From: Chloroflexota bacterium
Lineage (GTDB): Bacteria; Chloroflexota; Dehalococcoidia; Bin125
Direction of reading: 5' to 3'
Assembly: GCA_026707335.1 (NCBI GenBank)
Contig: JAPOXB010000170.1
Location: 1 to 11,493, forward strand
DNA length: 11,493 bases
Part shown: one piece after another, positions 1 to 6,664 of the stretch
Position numbering within the stretch: position 1 is the first letter of the stretch
Layout: each line of letters opens with the position of its first letter
Translations under genes and position numbers: made by a program
Notes under the pieces: generated by a model
Database searches by the model: none
What the model saw: the letters and a program-made list of their open reading frames with translations, nothing else
What the model was told of the DNA's origin: nothing

Positions 1-1
1 C

Positions 2-805
2 TTATGCATAGGGGACCGTCCGTTGCGGGTTGTCCTGGTCGCCCTTGCGGATCACGCCGGTATCGACGCTGAGGGAGCCGTCCGGGTTGACGGTCACCTC
101 CATCGTGTCCATGGGCCGCGGCGCGGGGCCGAAGACGCGCACGCCCGAGCGGGTGTAGGTGGAGCCGTGGCAGGGGCAGCGGAACCAGCCGGTGACGCCC
201 TCGAAGTTGAAGTCGCCGCGCCAGGGCACGGTGCAGCCCAGGTGGGGGCACTTCCACCACAGGGCGAGCAGCCCCGCCTCGCCCTCGAAACCGAAGCCGC
301 CGTGCGTGCCGGCGCCGCGCTCCAGGTGCGCGAGCCAGAACTTGCCGGTCGTGACGCGGACCGGATCCTCGCCCTCGTCGGGGACGAGCGAGGCGGAGAC
401 GGGGATCTTGCCCCCGAATCCCTGCACGCCGCGCGGCCAGAAGAACGAGAGGAAGGCCGCCAGCGCGCCCGTCAGGCCGAAGCCCATGCCGCCCCAGAAG
501 GAGGCCTTCATGAACTGACGGCGGTTCATCTCCGCGCGGCGGGCGCGGCGGCGCTGGGCGCGCGTGACGATGGCCCGCTCGCCGGCCTGCTCCTGCACGA
601 CGACCGGGCGACCGCTGGGGTCGAGGTGGGGGGCGCGGTCGGGACGCGAGCCCGAGCCGACCTCGGCCGGGGCGGGCTCGATCTGGGAGGGGCCGCCCTC
701 GCCCAAGGGCCGCGCGACGACGCCGCTGCCGGGCGCGACCGGCGGCGGCTCCTCGTTCATGGGGGCGGACGGCCCGTTGCCGGAGGGATCGCCGGGGGCC
801 GTCAT
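2..805 (-). CDS. qcrA: Rieske iron-sulfur subunit of a quinol oxidising cytochrome b complex
   Basis: This 267-residue protein passes electrons from quinol to a cytochrome c via a [2Fe-2S] cluster. The two Rieske boxes are plain: CPHLGC at residues 186-191 and CPCHGS at 210-215. They supply cluster ligands C186, H188, C210 and H213, and the disulfide C191-C212. S215 and Y217 are the residues that hydrogen-bond the cluster in high-potential Rieske proteins. A twin-arginine motif (NRRQFMK, residues 94-100) is followed by one hydrophobic helix (about 103-123), which implies Tat export and an uncleaved anchor. The first 92 residues form an unusual Pro/Gly/Arg-rich, probably disordered cytoplasmic extension. 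I chose the ATG at 805 because its ATGA overlaps the stop of the upstream cytochrome b gene. An ATG eight codons earlier (829) would give a larger overlap. A start at residue 93 would remove the extension but has no usable Shine-Dalgarno. The family call is secure; the exact start is less so. Confidence 0.93.
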   Translation of the reverse strand: MTAPGDPSGNGPSAPMNEEPPPVAPGSGVVARPLGEGGPSQIEPAPAEVGSGSRPDRAPHLDPSGRPVVVQEQAGERAIVTRAQRRRARRAEMNRRQFMKASFWGGMGFGLTGALAAFLSFFWPRGVQGFGGKIPVSASLVPDEGEDPVRVTTGKFWLAHLERGAGTHGGFGFEGEAGLLALWWKCPHLGCTVPWRGDFNFEGVTGWFRCPCHGSTYTRSGVRVFGPAPRPMDTMEVTVNPDGSLSVDTGVIRKGDQDNPQRTVPYA

Positions 806-1704
806 TCTTCCACCACCACGATGTCCCACGGCGGGCGCAACTCCTGGCCCTGGCCGCGGAAGAACTGCCCCACGACCGTCGTCACGATGAAGACGGCGAT
901 GAAGCCGGTGAAGATGAGGATGGCGATGTCGCGCCGCGTCTGGATCCAGCCCAGCACGTGCTTGGTGAAGCCGATCAGCAGCAGCGGCAGGCCGACCATC
1001 GTCGCCACGGGCACGATCTGCTGACTGAGGAAGCTGGGGAAGTTGAGGTTAAGTAACCAGGGATCGGTGGTCGTGCCGGGGATGCCTAAGGGGATCGCCC
1101 GCCAATCCTCGAACATCGTGAAGGGGCCGATGGTGAAGCTGAGGTCGGACCAGTTGATGCCCGTGTCGAGGCCGCGCAGGTTGCGCGCCCAGTCGAGCCA
1201 GGTCGGCCAGATGAAGTCGCTGTTCAGGCCGGTGCCGCGGATGATGTCCTCGGTCCACTCCACGTGCTTGGCGCCGTCGTAGAGGATCAGCCAGATGGTG
1301 ATCAGGCTGGCGATGCAGAAGGACCAGACGGTGATCTTGCCGGCGTGCTTGGTGCCGAACCACGTCCCCTGGCCGTCGGCGGCGCGGTCCCAGTAGGGGA
1401 TGGCGGCCAGCAGGATGAGGGCGATCGTCGGCACGATGACGCCGGCCCAGGCGGGCTCCATGTGCAGCAGCAGCTCCTGCAGGTTGAGGAAGTACCAGGG
1501 CGCCTTCGAGGGGTTCGGCGTCGTGTTGGGGTCGGCGCGGTCGAGCAGGGGGGCGTTGATGAAGGCGGAGAGCACCATCAGCGCGATGGAGAAGACGACC
1601 GCGGAGATGAACTCCACGAAGACGAGGTCGGGCCAGACGAGGACCTCTTCCTCGCGCTCGCGCCGGGGACGGGCCCGCACCGCCGAGACCGCTTGACTGA
1701 CCAT
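802..1704 (-). CDS. Cytochrome b subunit IV (C-terminal half), with extra C-terminal helix
   Basis: This 300-residue membrane protein corresponds to the C-terminal half of cytochrome b (PetD/subunit IV-like). It helps form the quinol-oxidation site. Residues 64-77 carry the PxWY-type Qo motif in the form APWY (68-71), followed by FLNLQELL, which is the form seen in QcrC-like proteins and replaces PEWY. Hydrophobic helices lie near 29-49, 86-104, 123-142, 228-246 and 259-279. A long soluble loop (about 143-225, rich in Trp and Asp) separates the third and fourth. The C-terminus ends with FFRGQGQELRPPW (281-293). Unlike Bacillus QcrC, there is no CxxCH cytochrome c domain. The ATG at 1704 has AGGA five bases upstream and a GGAGGAGGAG stretch further up. 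It lies 33 bp after the cytochrome b N-terminal gene and overlaps the Rieske gene by 4 bases. Confidence 0.9.
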   Translation of the reverse strand: MVSQAVSAVRARPRREREEEVLVWPDLVFVEFISAVVFSIALMVLSAFINAPLLDRADPNTTPNPSKAPWYFLNLQELLLHMEPAWAGVIVPTIALILLAAIPYWDRAADGQGTWFGTKHAGKITVWSFCIASLITIWLILYDGAKHVEWTEDIIRGTGLNSDFIWPTWLDWARNLRGLDTGINWSDLSFTIGPFTMFEDWRAIPLGIPGTTTDPWLLNLNFPSFLSQQIVPVATMVGLPLLLIGFTKHVLGWIQTRRDIAILIFTGFIAVFIVTTVVGQFFRGQGQELRPPWDIVVVEE

Positions 1705-1737
1705 GCCGTCCTATCCGCTCCTCCTCCGAAGGGGAGC

Positions 1738-2493
1738 CTAGAGGGGCCGCGCTAAGCCGCCGTCGCGCCGGACGCGCCAGAAGTGCACGGCCAGGAAGAT
1801 GGAGATGACCAGCGGCAAGCCGATGACGTGCAGGGTGTAGAAGCGGATGAGGGCGTTGGTCCCCACTTCGAAGCCGCCCAGCAGCAGGAACTTGCTCTCG
1901 TCGCCGAGCACGGGGGCGGAGCCGACCATCGTCGTGCCGACGGTGATGGCCCAGAACGCGAGCTGGTCCCAGGGCAACAGGTAGCCGGTGAAGGAGAGCA
2001 GCAGCGTGAGGATGAAGAGCACCACGCCGACGACCCAGTTGAATTCGCGCGGCGGCTTATAGGCCCCGGTGTAGAAGACGCGCATCATATGCAGCAGCAC
2101 GAGGATGATCATGGCGTGCGCCATCCAGCGATGCAGATTGCGCAGCAGCAGGCCGAAGCGCACGTTCGTCTCCAACGCCTGGATGTCGGCGTAGGCGCGC
2201 TCGACCGAGGGCACGTAGTAGAACATCAGCAGCACGCCCGTGACCGTCAGGCCCAGGAACATGAAGAACGAGAGGCCGCCCAGGCAGTAGGTGTGCGTGA
2301 TCTTGACGTGCGTGCGATGGATGCGCGTCGGATGCAGGTGCAGGAAGACGTTCGTCGCCACGACGAGCATCTGGTTGCGCGGGGTGTTGGGGTAGCCGGT
2401 CCGGAAGATGGACTGCCAGACGTAGTTGCGGAAGAGCAGATCGTAGATCTGGTCGTTGAAGCCCTTGCCGGGGGGTCGCTCCACGCTGGCCAC
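1738..2493 (-). CDS. qcrB: Cytochrome b N-terminal half (b6-type) with heme c_i cysteine
   Basis: This 251-residue diheme cytochrome b core holds the low- and high-potential hemes of a quinol oxidising complex. Heme ligands are H121 and H135 on helix B, and H222 and H237 on helix D. The 14-residue gap between the helix D histidines is the b6 type, not the 13 of mitochondrial bc1. The segment YCLGG (69-73) matches the position of the cytochrome b6 cysteine that binds heme c_i covalently, so C70 probably does the same. TGYLLPWDQ (169-177) is the conserved stretch after helix C. Helices lie near 71-93, 126-140, 154-173 and 221-240. Residues 1-60 form a soluble N-terminus longer than in chloroplast b6. 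The start is GTG at 2493, with GGGAG about ten bases upstream. A second in-frame GTG at 2484 is possible. It follows a 39-codon ORF by 3 bp. Confidence 0.92.
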   Translation of the reverse strand: MASVERPPGKGFNDQIYDLLFRNYVWQSIFRTGYPNTPRNQMLVVATNVFLHLHPTRIHRTHVKITHTYCLGGLSFFMFLGLTVTGVLLMFYYVPSVERAYADIQALETNVRFGLLLRNLHRWMAHAMIILVLLHMMRVFYTGAYKPPREFNWVVGVVLFILTLLLSFTGYLLPWDQLAFWAITVGTTMVGSAPVLGDESKFLLLGGFEVGTNALIRFYTLHVIGLPLVISIFLAVHFWRVRRDGGLARPL

Positions 2494-2496
2494 GGA

Positions 2497-2616
2497 CTAG
2501 CGCTCCCACCAGCGGCCGAGGAGCACCATCGCGCCCAGCGAAAAGACGACCGTCAGCCCGACCAGGGGCAACTCCATGATCTCGGAGCGGAACGGGATTT
2601 GCAGCAGAACTTCCAT
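2497..2616 (-). CDS. Putative 39-residue single-helix membrane peptide leading the cytochrome b operon
   Basis: This ORF is too short for usual gene calling but is well placed. It starts with ATG at 2616, stops with TAG three bases before the cytochrome b start, and lies downstream of a strong promoter in the same orientation. The peptide has a short amphipathic start (MEVLLQIPFRSEIME), one hydrophobic helix (about residues 16-34, ELPLVGLTVVFSLGAMVLL) and a basic/aromatic end (GRWWER). That is the expected shape of a small subunit of a respiratory complex, with the positive end inside. By analogy, cytochrome b6f has several subunits of 30-40 residues (PetG, PetL, PetN), though I claim no sequence homology to them. 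The Shine-Dalgarno is weak (GAGG two bases before the ATG). An internal ATG at 2577 would give a 26-residue version that keeps the helix. It could also be a non-coding leader with a chance ORF. Confidence 0.5.
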   Translation of the reverse strand: MEVLLQIPFRSEIMELPLVGLTVVFSLGAMVLLGRWWER

Positions 2617-2723
2617 CGCCTCATCCGCTCGTTCCGGCCGCCCGGCGTCGCGTCGGCCCGGACCGACACACGGCGCGCAGCAGGCTTCCGAACCCCCATT
2701 CGTGAAGGATCGTGCAATTCGAG

Positions 2724-2752
2724 AATCTACGGCCGGGTCGGGGCAGTGTCAA
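2724..2752 (-). promoter_or_regulatory. Sigma70-type promoter of the cytochrome b/Rieske operon
   Basis: On the minus strand a perfect -35 hexamer TTGACA (2752-2747) and a -10 hexamer TAGATT (2729-2724) are separated by exactly 17 bp. The short AT-rich stretch around the -10 stands out in otherwise GC-rich sequence. Transcription would start near 2716 and leave a leader of about 100 nt before the 39-residue ORF. The leader contains a small hairpin at 2652-2667 (6 bp stem, CCGG loop). The promoter sits downstream of purM and its hairpins, so the respiratory operon is probably transcribed independently of the purine genes. Confidence 0.75.
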
Positions 2753-2791
2753 CCTGATCCGGCGCCTTCGGGGCGGCGCTCCGGGGCGCGA

Positions 2792-2826
2792 CCGCCCATC
2801 TGGGCGGGCGGGCCGCGAGCGCGGCC
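2792..2826 (-). terminator. Two GC-rich hairpins after purM (possible terminator)
   Basis: Two back-to-back perfect inverted repeats lie between the purM stop (2846) and the next promoter. One is GGCCGCG/CGCGGCC with a two-base centre (2811-2826). The other is CCGCCC/GGGCGG with a four-base loop (2792-2807). Neither is followed by a T-run on the minus strand, so these are not classical intrinsic terminators. Their position between two transcription units suggests transcript-end stabilisation or a pause, but in 70% GC sequence such hairpins can be accidental. Confidence 0.35.
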
Positions 2827-2845
2827 ATCCCGGCGCCCGCCGCCG

Positions 2846-3880
2846 CTACTCCGATTCGACGATGACGGCGGGGCCGTCGTCGCGCGGCGTGACCTCGCCC
2901 ACGACCGCCGCGCCCGGCAGCGCCGCGACGACGCCCGCCGCGTCGGACGCCTCGACGGCGACGGCGAGGCCCAGGCCGCAGTTGAAGACGCGCATCATCT
3001 CCTCGTCGCCGATCTCCCCCGCGGCGCGGATGCGTTCGAAGATCGGCGGCTCCGGCCAGGCGCCGCGCCGCAGCCGCGCCGCGCAGGCGTCGGGCAGGAT
3101 GCGTGCGACGTTGCCGGGGATGCCGCCCCCCGTGATGTGGGCGATCCCCTTGCAGCGCGAGAGCACCGGCTGCAGGGCGGGCCAGTAGGCCGTGTGCGGG
3201 GCGAGCAGCGCGTCGGCGAGGGAGCCGCCGAGCCCCGCGTCGGGGGCGAGCAGGCGCTCCGGCTCCGCCTCGTCGAGGCGCAGGACGGCGCGGGCCAGCG
3301 TGTAGCCGTTGGTGTGCAGCCCGTTCGAAGGCAGGCCGATGAGCGCGTCGCCGGGACGGATGGCGCCGCCGTCGATCTCCTCGCCCTTGCGCACGACGCC
3401 GACGATCGTGCCGGCGAGGTCGAAGTCGCCGTCGCGGTAGAGGCCGGGCATGTCGGCCGTCTCACCGCCCAGCAGCGCCACGCCGCCGTCGGCGCAGGCC
3501 GCTGCCACGCCGCCCACGATGGCGACCTTCTCGTCCTCGCCCAGGCCGGCGCCGGCCAGGTAGTCGAGGAAGAAGAGCGGGCGCGCGCCGGCGGTGAGGA
3601 TGTCGTTGATGCAGTGGTTGACGATGTCGCAGCCGACGCCGTCGAGGCGGCCCAGCCGCCGCGCCACGAGCAGCTTGGTGCCGACCCCGTCGGTCGAGGC
3701 GACGAGCACCGGTTCCTCGAACGCGCTGAGGTCGAAGAGGCCGCTGAAGGCGCCGACGCCGCCCAGCACCTCGGGCCGGCCGGCGGAACGGGCGAGCGCG
3801 CGGTAGCGCGGAATCAGACGGTCGTTGGCGGCGATGTCGACGCCGGCGGCGGTGTAGCGGGGCGTCGCCGGCTCAGCCAC
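2846..3880 (-). CDS. purM: Phosphoribosylformylglycinamidine cyclo-ligase (AIR synthase)
   Basis: PurM closes the imidazole ring of purines: FGAM plus ATP gives AIR, the fifth step of the pathway, in the cytosol. The 344-residue length matches the family. Signature stretches appear in order: AAGVDI near the N-terminus (11-16), STDGVGTK (62-69), NHCINDIL (88-95), GGETADMPG (138-146), SNGLHTNGYTLAR (185-197), ITGGG (249-253) and MRVFNCGLGL (296-305). The start is GTG at 3880. GAGGGG lies four bases upstream, and the first residues then align with the usual PurM N-terminus. The frame stays open upstream to 4099, but that stretch runs inside purF in another frame and looks nothing like PurM. The gene overlaps the purF stop by 8 bases, so the two are probably translationally coupled. 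No key motif is missing. Confidence 0.96.
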   Translation of the reverse strand: MAEPATPRYTAAGVDIAANDRLIPRYRALARSAGRPEVLGGVGAFSGLFDLSAFEEPVLVASTDGVGTKLLVARRLGRLDGVGCDIVNHCINDILTAGARPLFFLDYLAGAGLGEDEKVAIVGGVAAACADGGVALLGGETADMPGLYRDGDFDLAGTIVGVVRKGEEIDGGAIRPGDALIGLPSNGLHTNGYTLARAVLRLDEAEPERLLAPDAGLGGSLADALLAPHTAYWPALQPVLSRCKGIAHITGGGIPGNVARILPDACAARLRRGAWPEPPIFERIRAAGEIGDEEMMRVFNCGLGLAVAVEASDAAGVVAALPGAAVVGEVTPRDDGPAVIVESE

Positions 3881-5393
3881 CCGACCCCTCGTCCGGCCGC
3901 GCGGCGAGCGGCGTGAAGACGGGCGGCGCGCCGTGCACCGTCGCGGTGGCCACGAGGTGGGGGGAGTCGCCGTCGAGCGTGGAGGGGCGCTCCAGGGCCA
4001 GCTTGTCCATCTCGAGCTGGACGGGCACGGGGTAGTCGCCGGTGAAGCAGGCGAGGCAGTGCTGCTCGCCCAGACCGATGGCGCGGACGAGCCCATCAAT
4101 GCTGAGGTAGCCCAGGCTGTCGGCTCCGACGCGCTCCTGGATCTCGGGGACGGTGCGCTCGGCGGCGACCAGTTCGCCGCGGGTCGCCATGTCGACGCCG
4201 AAGAAGCAGGCGTGACGGATGGGCGGCGCGCAGATGCGCATGTGCACCTCGGCCGCGCCGGCCGCGCGCAGCATCTGCACGATGCGCGGCGTGGTCGTGC
4301 CGCGCACGATGGAGTCGTCGACGACGGCCAGGCGCTTGCCCTCGATGACGTTGCGCAGGGGGTTGAACTTCAGGTTGACGCCCAGCTCGCGCAGACGCTG
4401 GTCGGGCTGGATGAAGGTGCGGCCGACGTAGCGGTTCTTGACCAGCCCCTCGGCGTAGGGCAGGCCCGCGGCGCGCGCGTAGCCGACGGCCGCCGCCGTG
4501 GCGGAGTCGGGCACGCCGATCACCAGGTCGGCGTCGGCGGGCTGTTCGCGGGCAAGCTGCTCGCCCATGGCAAGGCGGCTGGAATAGACCAACGTGCCGT
4601 CGAGCTTGGAGTCGGGGCGGGCGAAGTAGATGTGCTCGAAGACGCAGCCGGCGGCGTCCTCGGAGGCGTGCACCTGCTCCGACTTGACACCCTCGGCGGT
4701 GATGGTGACCAGCTCGCCCGGGGCGATGCTGCGCAGGAAGCGCGCGCCAATGTGGTCGAGGGCGCAACTCTCGGAGGCGACGACGTAGCCGCCGTCGACC
4801 GCGCCCAGGCAGAGCGGGCGCACGCCGCGCGGATCCCGCGCCGCCATGAGGCGATCGGACGTGAGCGCGACCAGCGCGTAGGCCCCCGAGAAGGTGCGCA
4901 TCATCTGCGCGAAGCGGTCGCCCCAGTCGCCCGGCGTCGCCAGCAGGTACTTGCCGATCACCTCCGAGTCGGTGGAGGTGTGGAAGGTGTGGCCGTCGGC
5001 CTCCAGGCGCTCGCGGATCTGGCCGGCGTTGACGACGTTGCCGTTGTGGCCCAGCGCCAGCTCGCCGTCGACGCCCTGCAGCAGCAGCGGCTGCGCGTTG
5101 CGGGCCCGCGACGCGCCGGTCGTCGAGTAGCGCGTGTGGCCGATGGCGGCGTCGCCGTGCAGGGGGGCGACGGAACTCTCGTCGAAGACCTGCGAGACGA
5201 GGCCCATGCCGGTGCGCAGCCGCAGGCGGGCGCCGTCGGTCGTGCAGATGCCGGCGCTCTCCTGCCCGCGATGTTGCAGCGCGTAGAGGCCGTAGAAGGT
5301 CAGCCGCGAGACGTCGAGCTTGGGCGCGAAGACACCGAATACGCCGCAGGCTTCCCGCATCTGGTCGCCCACGAGACCCCCCGCCACGAGCAC
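3873..5393 (-). CDS. purF: Amidophosphoribosyltransferase, [4Fe-4S] class
   Basis: PurF makes 5-phosphoribosylamine from PRPP and glutamine, the committing step of purine synthesis. The N-terminal glutaminase domain begins at C16 (CGVFG), which becomes the catalytic N-terminus once a short propeptide is removed. HRGQESAGI (41-49), HTRYSTTG (86-93) and GHNGN (115-119) follow. The phosphoribosyltransferase domain has the PRPP loop VVDDSIVRGTT (357-367). C250, C395, C446 and C449 match the four iron-sulfur ligands of the Bacillus-type enzyme, which makes activity oxygen-sensitive. The start is uncertain: GTG at 5393 (AGGA nine bases upstream) gives a 15-residue propeptide, GTG at 5372 gives eight residues, and ATG at 5360 gives four. 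It lies 73 bp after the CoA-binding gene. That gap contains TACACT (5434-5439), a fair -10 without a visible -35, so readthrough from upstream is also possible. Confidence 0.96.
   Translation of the reverse strand: MLVAGGLVGDQMREACGVFGVFAPKLDVSRLTFYGLYALQHRGQESAGICTTDGARLRLRTGMGLVSQVFDESSVAPLHGDAAIGHTRYSTTGASRARNAQPLLLQGVDGELALGHNGNVVNAGQIRERLEADGHTFHTSTDSEVIGKYLLATPGDWGDRFAQMMRTFSGAYALVALTSDRLMAARDPRGVRPLCLGAVDGGYVVASESCALDHIGARFLRSIAPGELVTITAEGVKSEQVHASEDAAGCVFEHIYFARPDSKLDGTLVYSSRLAMGEQLAREQPADADLVIGVPDSATAAAVGYARAAGLPYAEGLVKNRYVGRTFIQPDQRLRELGVNLKFNPLRNVIEGKRLAVVDDSIVRGTTTPRIVQMLRAAGAAEVHMRICAPPIRHACFFGVDMATRGELVAAERTVPEIQERVGADSLGYLSIDGLVRAIGLGEQHCLACFTGDYPVPVQLEMDKLALERPSTLDGDSPHLVATATVHGAPPVFTPLAARPDEGSGG
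3885..3890 (-). promoter_or_regulatory. purM: Ribosome binding site fixing the purM GTG start
   Basis: GAGGGG on the minus strand lies four bases before the GTG at 3880, inside the last codons of purF. It supports the GTG start over the upstream in-frame ATGs, which have no PurM-like residues after them. Confidence 0.6.
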
Positions 5394-5466
5394 CTGGCCA
5401 AGTCCTGAGCGCCGGTTGGCGTTTCGCAGCGCGAGTGTACCACGGGGGGCCCGCCGCGCCCCGCGC

Positions 5467-5916
5467 TTACGTCGGCTGCCGCGCCCGGCCGGCGCGCCGG
5501 CGCCGATGCTCGACCATCAGGCAGCGGTCCTGCGCGGCCAGCAGTCCGGCCGCGCGGGCGCGGGCGATGCCGTCCGGATTGCGGATGCCCAACTGCAGCC
5601 AGACCGCCCGCGCGCCCACCGCGATCGCCTCGTCGATATGCGCATCGGTGAATTCGGCCCGCCGGAAGACGTCGACCAGGTCGATGGGCTCCGGGATCGA
5701 GGCCAGATCGGGGTAGGGCCGTTCGCCCAGCACGGGCGCGGTGAGGCGGGGGTTGACCGGGATCACGCGCAGGCCCTGCCCCTGCAGGTAGCGCGCGACC
5801 TCGTGGTCGTCGCGGGCGGGCCGATCGGTCAGGCCGACGACGGCGATCGTGCGAGCGAACTCCAGGATCGCGTCGACGTCGTCGGGGGATTGCGGGGCCA
5901 TCGGTTGGTCGGTCAT
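5467..5916 (-). CDS. CoA-binding domain protein (YccU-like)
   Basis: This is a 149-residue single-domain Rossmann-type protein of the CoA-binding family (the family resembling the N-terminal domain of succinyl-CoA synthetase alpha). The nucleotide-binding start is IAVVGLTDRPARDDHEVARY (24-43), followed by GLRVIPVNPR (48-57), LGERPYPDL (63-71), IDLVDVFRR (78-86), AVWLQLGIRN (104-113) and CLMVEHRRR (132-140). This series is diagnostic for the family. It binds CoA in solved members, but no reaction is established for the group, and I assign none. The ATG at 5916 has AGGAG seven bases upstream. The gene lies 10 bp after the membrane-protein gene, so the two probably form one transcript leading towards purF. 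The last ten residues are Arg-rich and probably disordered. Confidence 0.85.
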   Translation of the reverse strand: MTDQPMAPQSPDDVDAILEFARTIAVVGLTDRPARDDHEVARYLQGQGLRVIPVNPRLTAPVLGERPYPDLASIPEPIDLVDVFRRAEFTDAHIDEAIAVGARAVWLQLGIRNPDGIARARAAGLLAAQDRCLMVEHRRRRAGRARQPT

Positions 5917-5926
5917 GCGGCGTCTC

Positions 5927-6580
5927 CTACCAGAACGGCCCGCGCAGCGGCGCGCCGGAGAGGGCGGCGAAGGCCTCGCCCACGCCCATCACGATGTCGA
6001 GGCCCGCCTCCTCGTGCTCGCGCGGCAGGTTGTAGCCGCCCAGGGGGATGCGCTTGCCGCTCTTCTTGACCAGCGCCAGCTCCCACTGCGCGATGTCGTG
6101 GGCGGGCAGGCGCCCGCCGGCGCTCTCCTGCGCGCGGGCCACGTCCTCGACGACGAACTCGCGGATCTTCCAGAACGGGATCAGCTCCGTCGTGCCGACG
6201 CCCAGGCCCAGGAAGCGCTGCTTGACCGAGACGTTCTGCCCGGCCCGGTCGGCGACGATGTTGGCCCCGAAGATCGCGTAGACGAAGGTGATGCCCGACA
6301 GCGGCAGGACCAGCACGGAGACCATCAGAACCACGGGCAGGAAGACGAAGGGCAGGGAGTCGATCCAGATGACGACGGCGGCCAGCAGCGCCGACATCAG
6401 CGCGCTGCCCACGAGCGGCAGCAGCATCGTGCTCTTGGGCGGCCGGATCTCGATGCGCTGCGGCGTGATCGTGACGATGCGGCGGTGCAGGAGGAGTTGC
6501 CGGGGGGCGAGCGGATCCCGCTCCGACGACGCAGCCGGGCCTTCGTCGTCCGGGGGGCGGGAGTCGGCGTGCACGGCCAT
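5927..6580 (-). CDS. Two-helix membrane protein of unknown function with soluble C-terminal domain
   Basis: I do not recognise this 217-residue protein with certainty. Residues 1-35 are polar and disorder-prone. A short segment HRRIVTITPQRIEIRPPK (32-49) resembles a beta strand pair. Two close hydrophobic helices follow (about 53-73 and 76-98, possibly to 109). The remainder (110-217) is soluble, with alternating strands such as NIVADRAGQNVSV and WELALVKKSGKRIPLGGYN (166-184) that are reminiscent of bacterial PH-like domains anchored by a membrane hairpin. That resemblance is an inference. I start it at ATG 6580. The frame is open to 6949, but the added part runs over the intergenic region and the opposite-strand gene and is implausibly Arg-rich. 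There is no clear Shine-Dalgarno. TATATT (6591-6596) sits ten bases before the ATG, and the perfect palindrome GGGCGCGCCC (6581-6590) touches the start codon, so the transcript may be nearly leaderless. Confidence 0.65.
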   Translation of the reverse strand: MAVHADSRPPDDEGPAASSERDPLAPRQLLLHRRIVTITPQRIEIRPPKSTMLLPLVGSALMSALLAAVVIWIDSLPFVFLPVVLMVSVLVLPLSGITFVYAIFGANIVADRAGQNVSVKQRFLGLGVGTTELIPFWKIREFVVEDVARAQESAGGRLPAHDIAQWELALVKKSGKRIPLGGYNLPREHEEAGLDIVMGVGEAFAALSGAPLRGPFW

Positions 6581-6596
6581 GGGCGCGCCCAATATA
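6581..6596 (-). promoter_or_regulatory. Possible -10 element and palindrome at the start of the two-helix protein gene
   Basis: TATATT (minus strand, 6596-6591) is a good -10 hexamer in a GC-rich setting, directly followed by the ten-base palindrome GGGCGCGCCC that abuts the ATG. No -35 match is found 17 bp upstream (CCTGCG). It could give a leader of only a few bases. The palindrome may be an operator or chance. Confidence 0.35.
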
Positions 6597-6652
6597 CAGG
6601 CGCCGGTAGCGGCGCAGGGGCGGCGGAACCGGCGCGCAGCGTGGCGGCCCGG

Positions 6653-6658
6653 TATCGT
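6653..6658 (+). promoter_or_regulatory. Possible leaderless -10 element of the small membrane protein
   Basis: TATCGT fits the TAnnnT pattern of a -10 box and ends six bases before the ATG at 6665, while no Shine-Dalgarno is present. Such spacing would start the transcript at or very near the start codon. No clear -35 box was found. Confidence 0.3.
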
Positions 6659-6664
6659 GGGTCG

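Noticed and set aside
2553..2699. 48-residue ORF in the leader of the cytochrome b operon
   Set aside because: It is Arg/Ser/Cys/Trp-rich with no hydrophobic or domain pattern, and overlaps the more convincing 39-residue membrane ORF in another frame.
1783..2757. Plus-strand 324-codon frame opposite the cytochrome b gene
   Set aside because: It is the antisense shadow of a strongly supported heme protein, rich in His, Gln and Glu from reverse-complemented codons.
2846..4099. Longer purM starting 73 codons upstream
   Set aside because: The added residues are a shadow of purF in another frame; GTG 3880 has a ribosome site and gives the normal family length.
3933..5408. Plus-strand 491-codon frame opposite purF
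   Set aside because: It is a mirror frame of purF, phase-aligned, of biased composition, with no recognisable motif.
5446..5462. GGGGC/GCCCC inverted repeat between the CoA-binding gene and purF
   Set aside because: Five-base stem with a seven-base loop and no T-run; expected by chance at this GC content, so not called a terminator.
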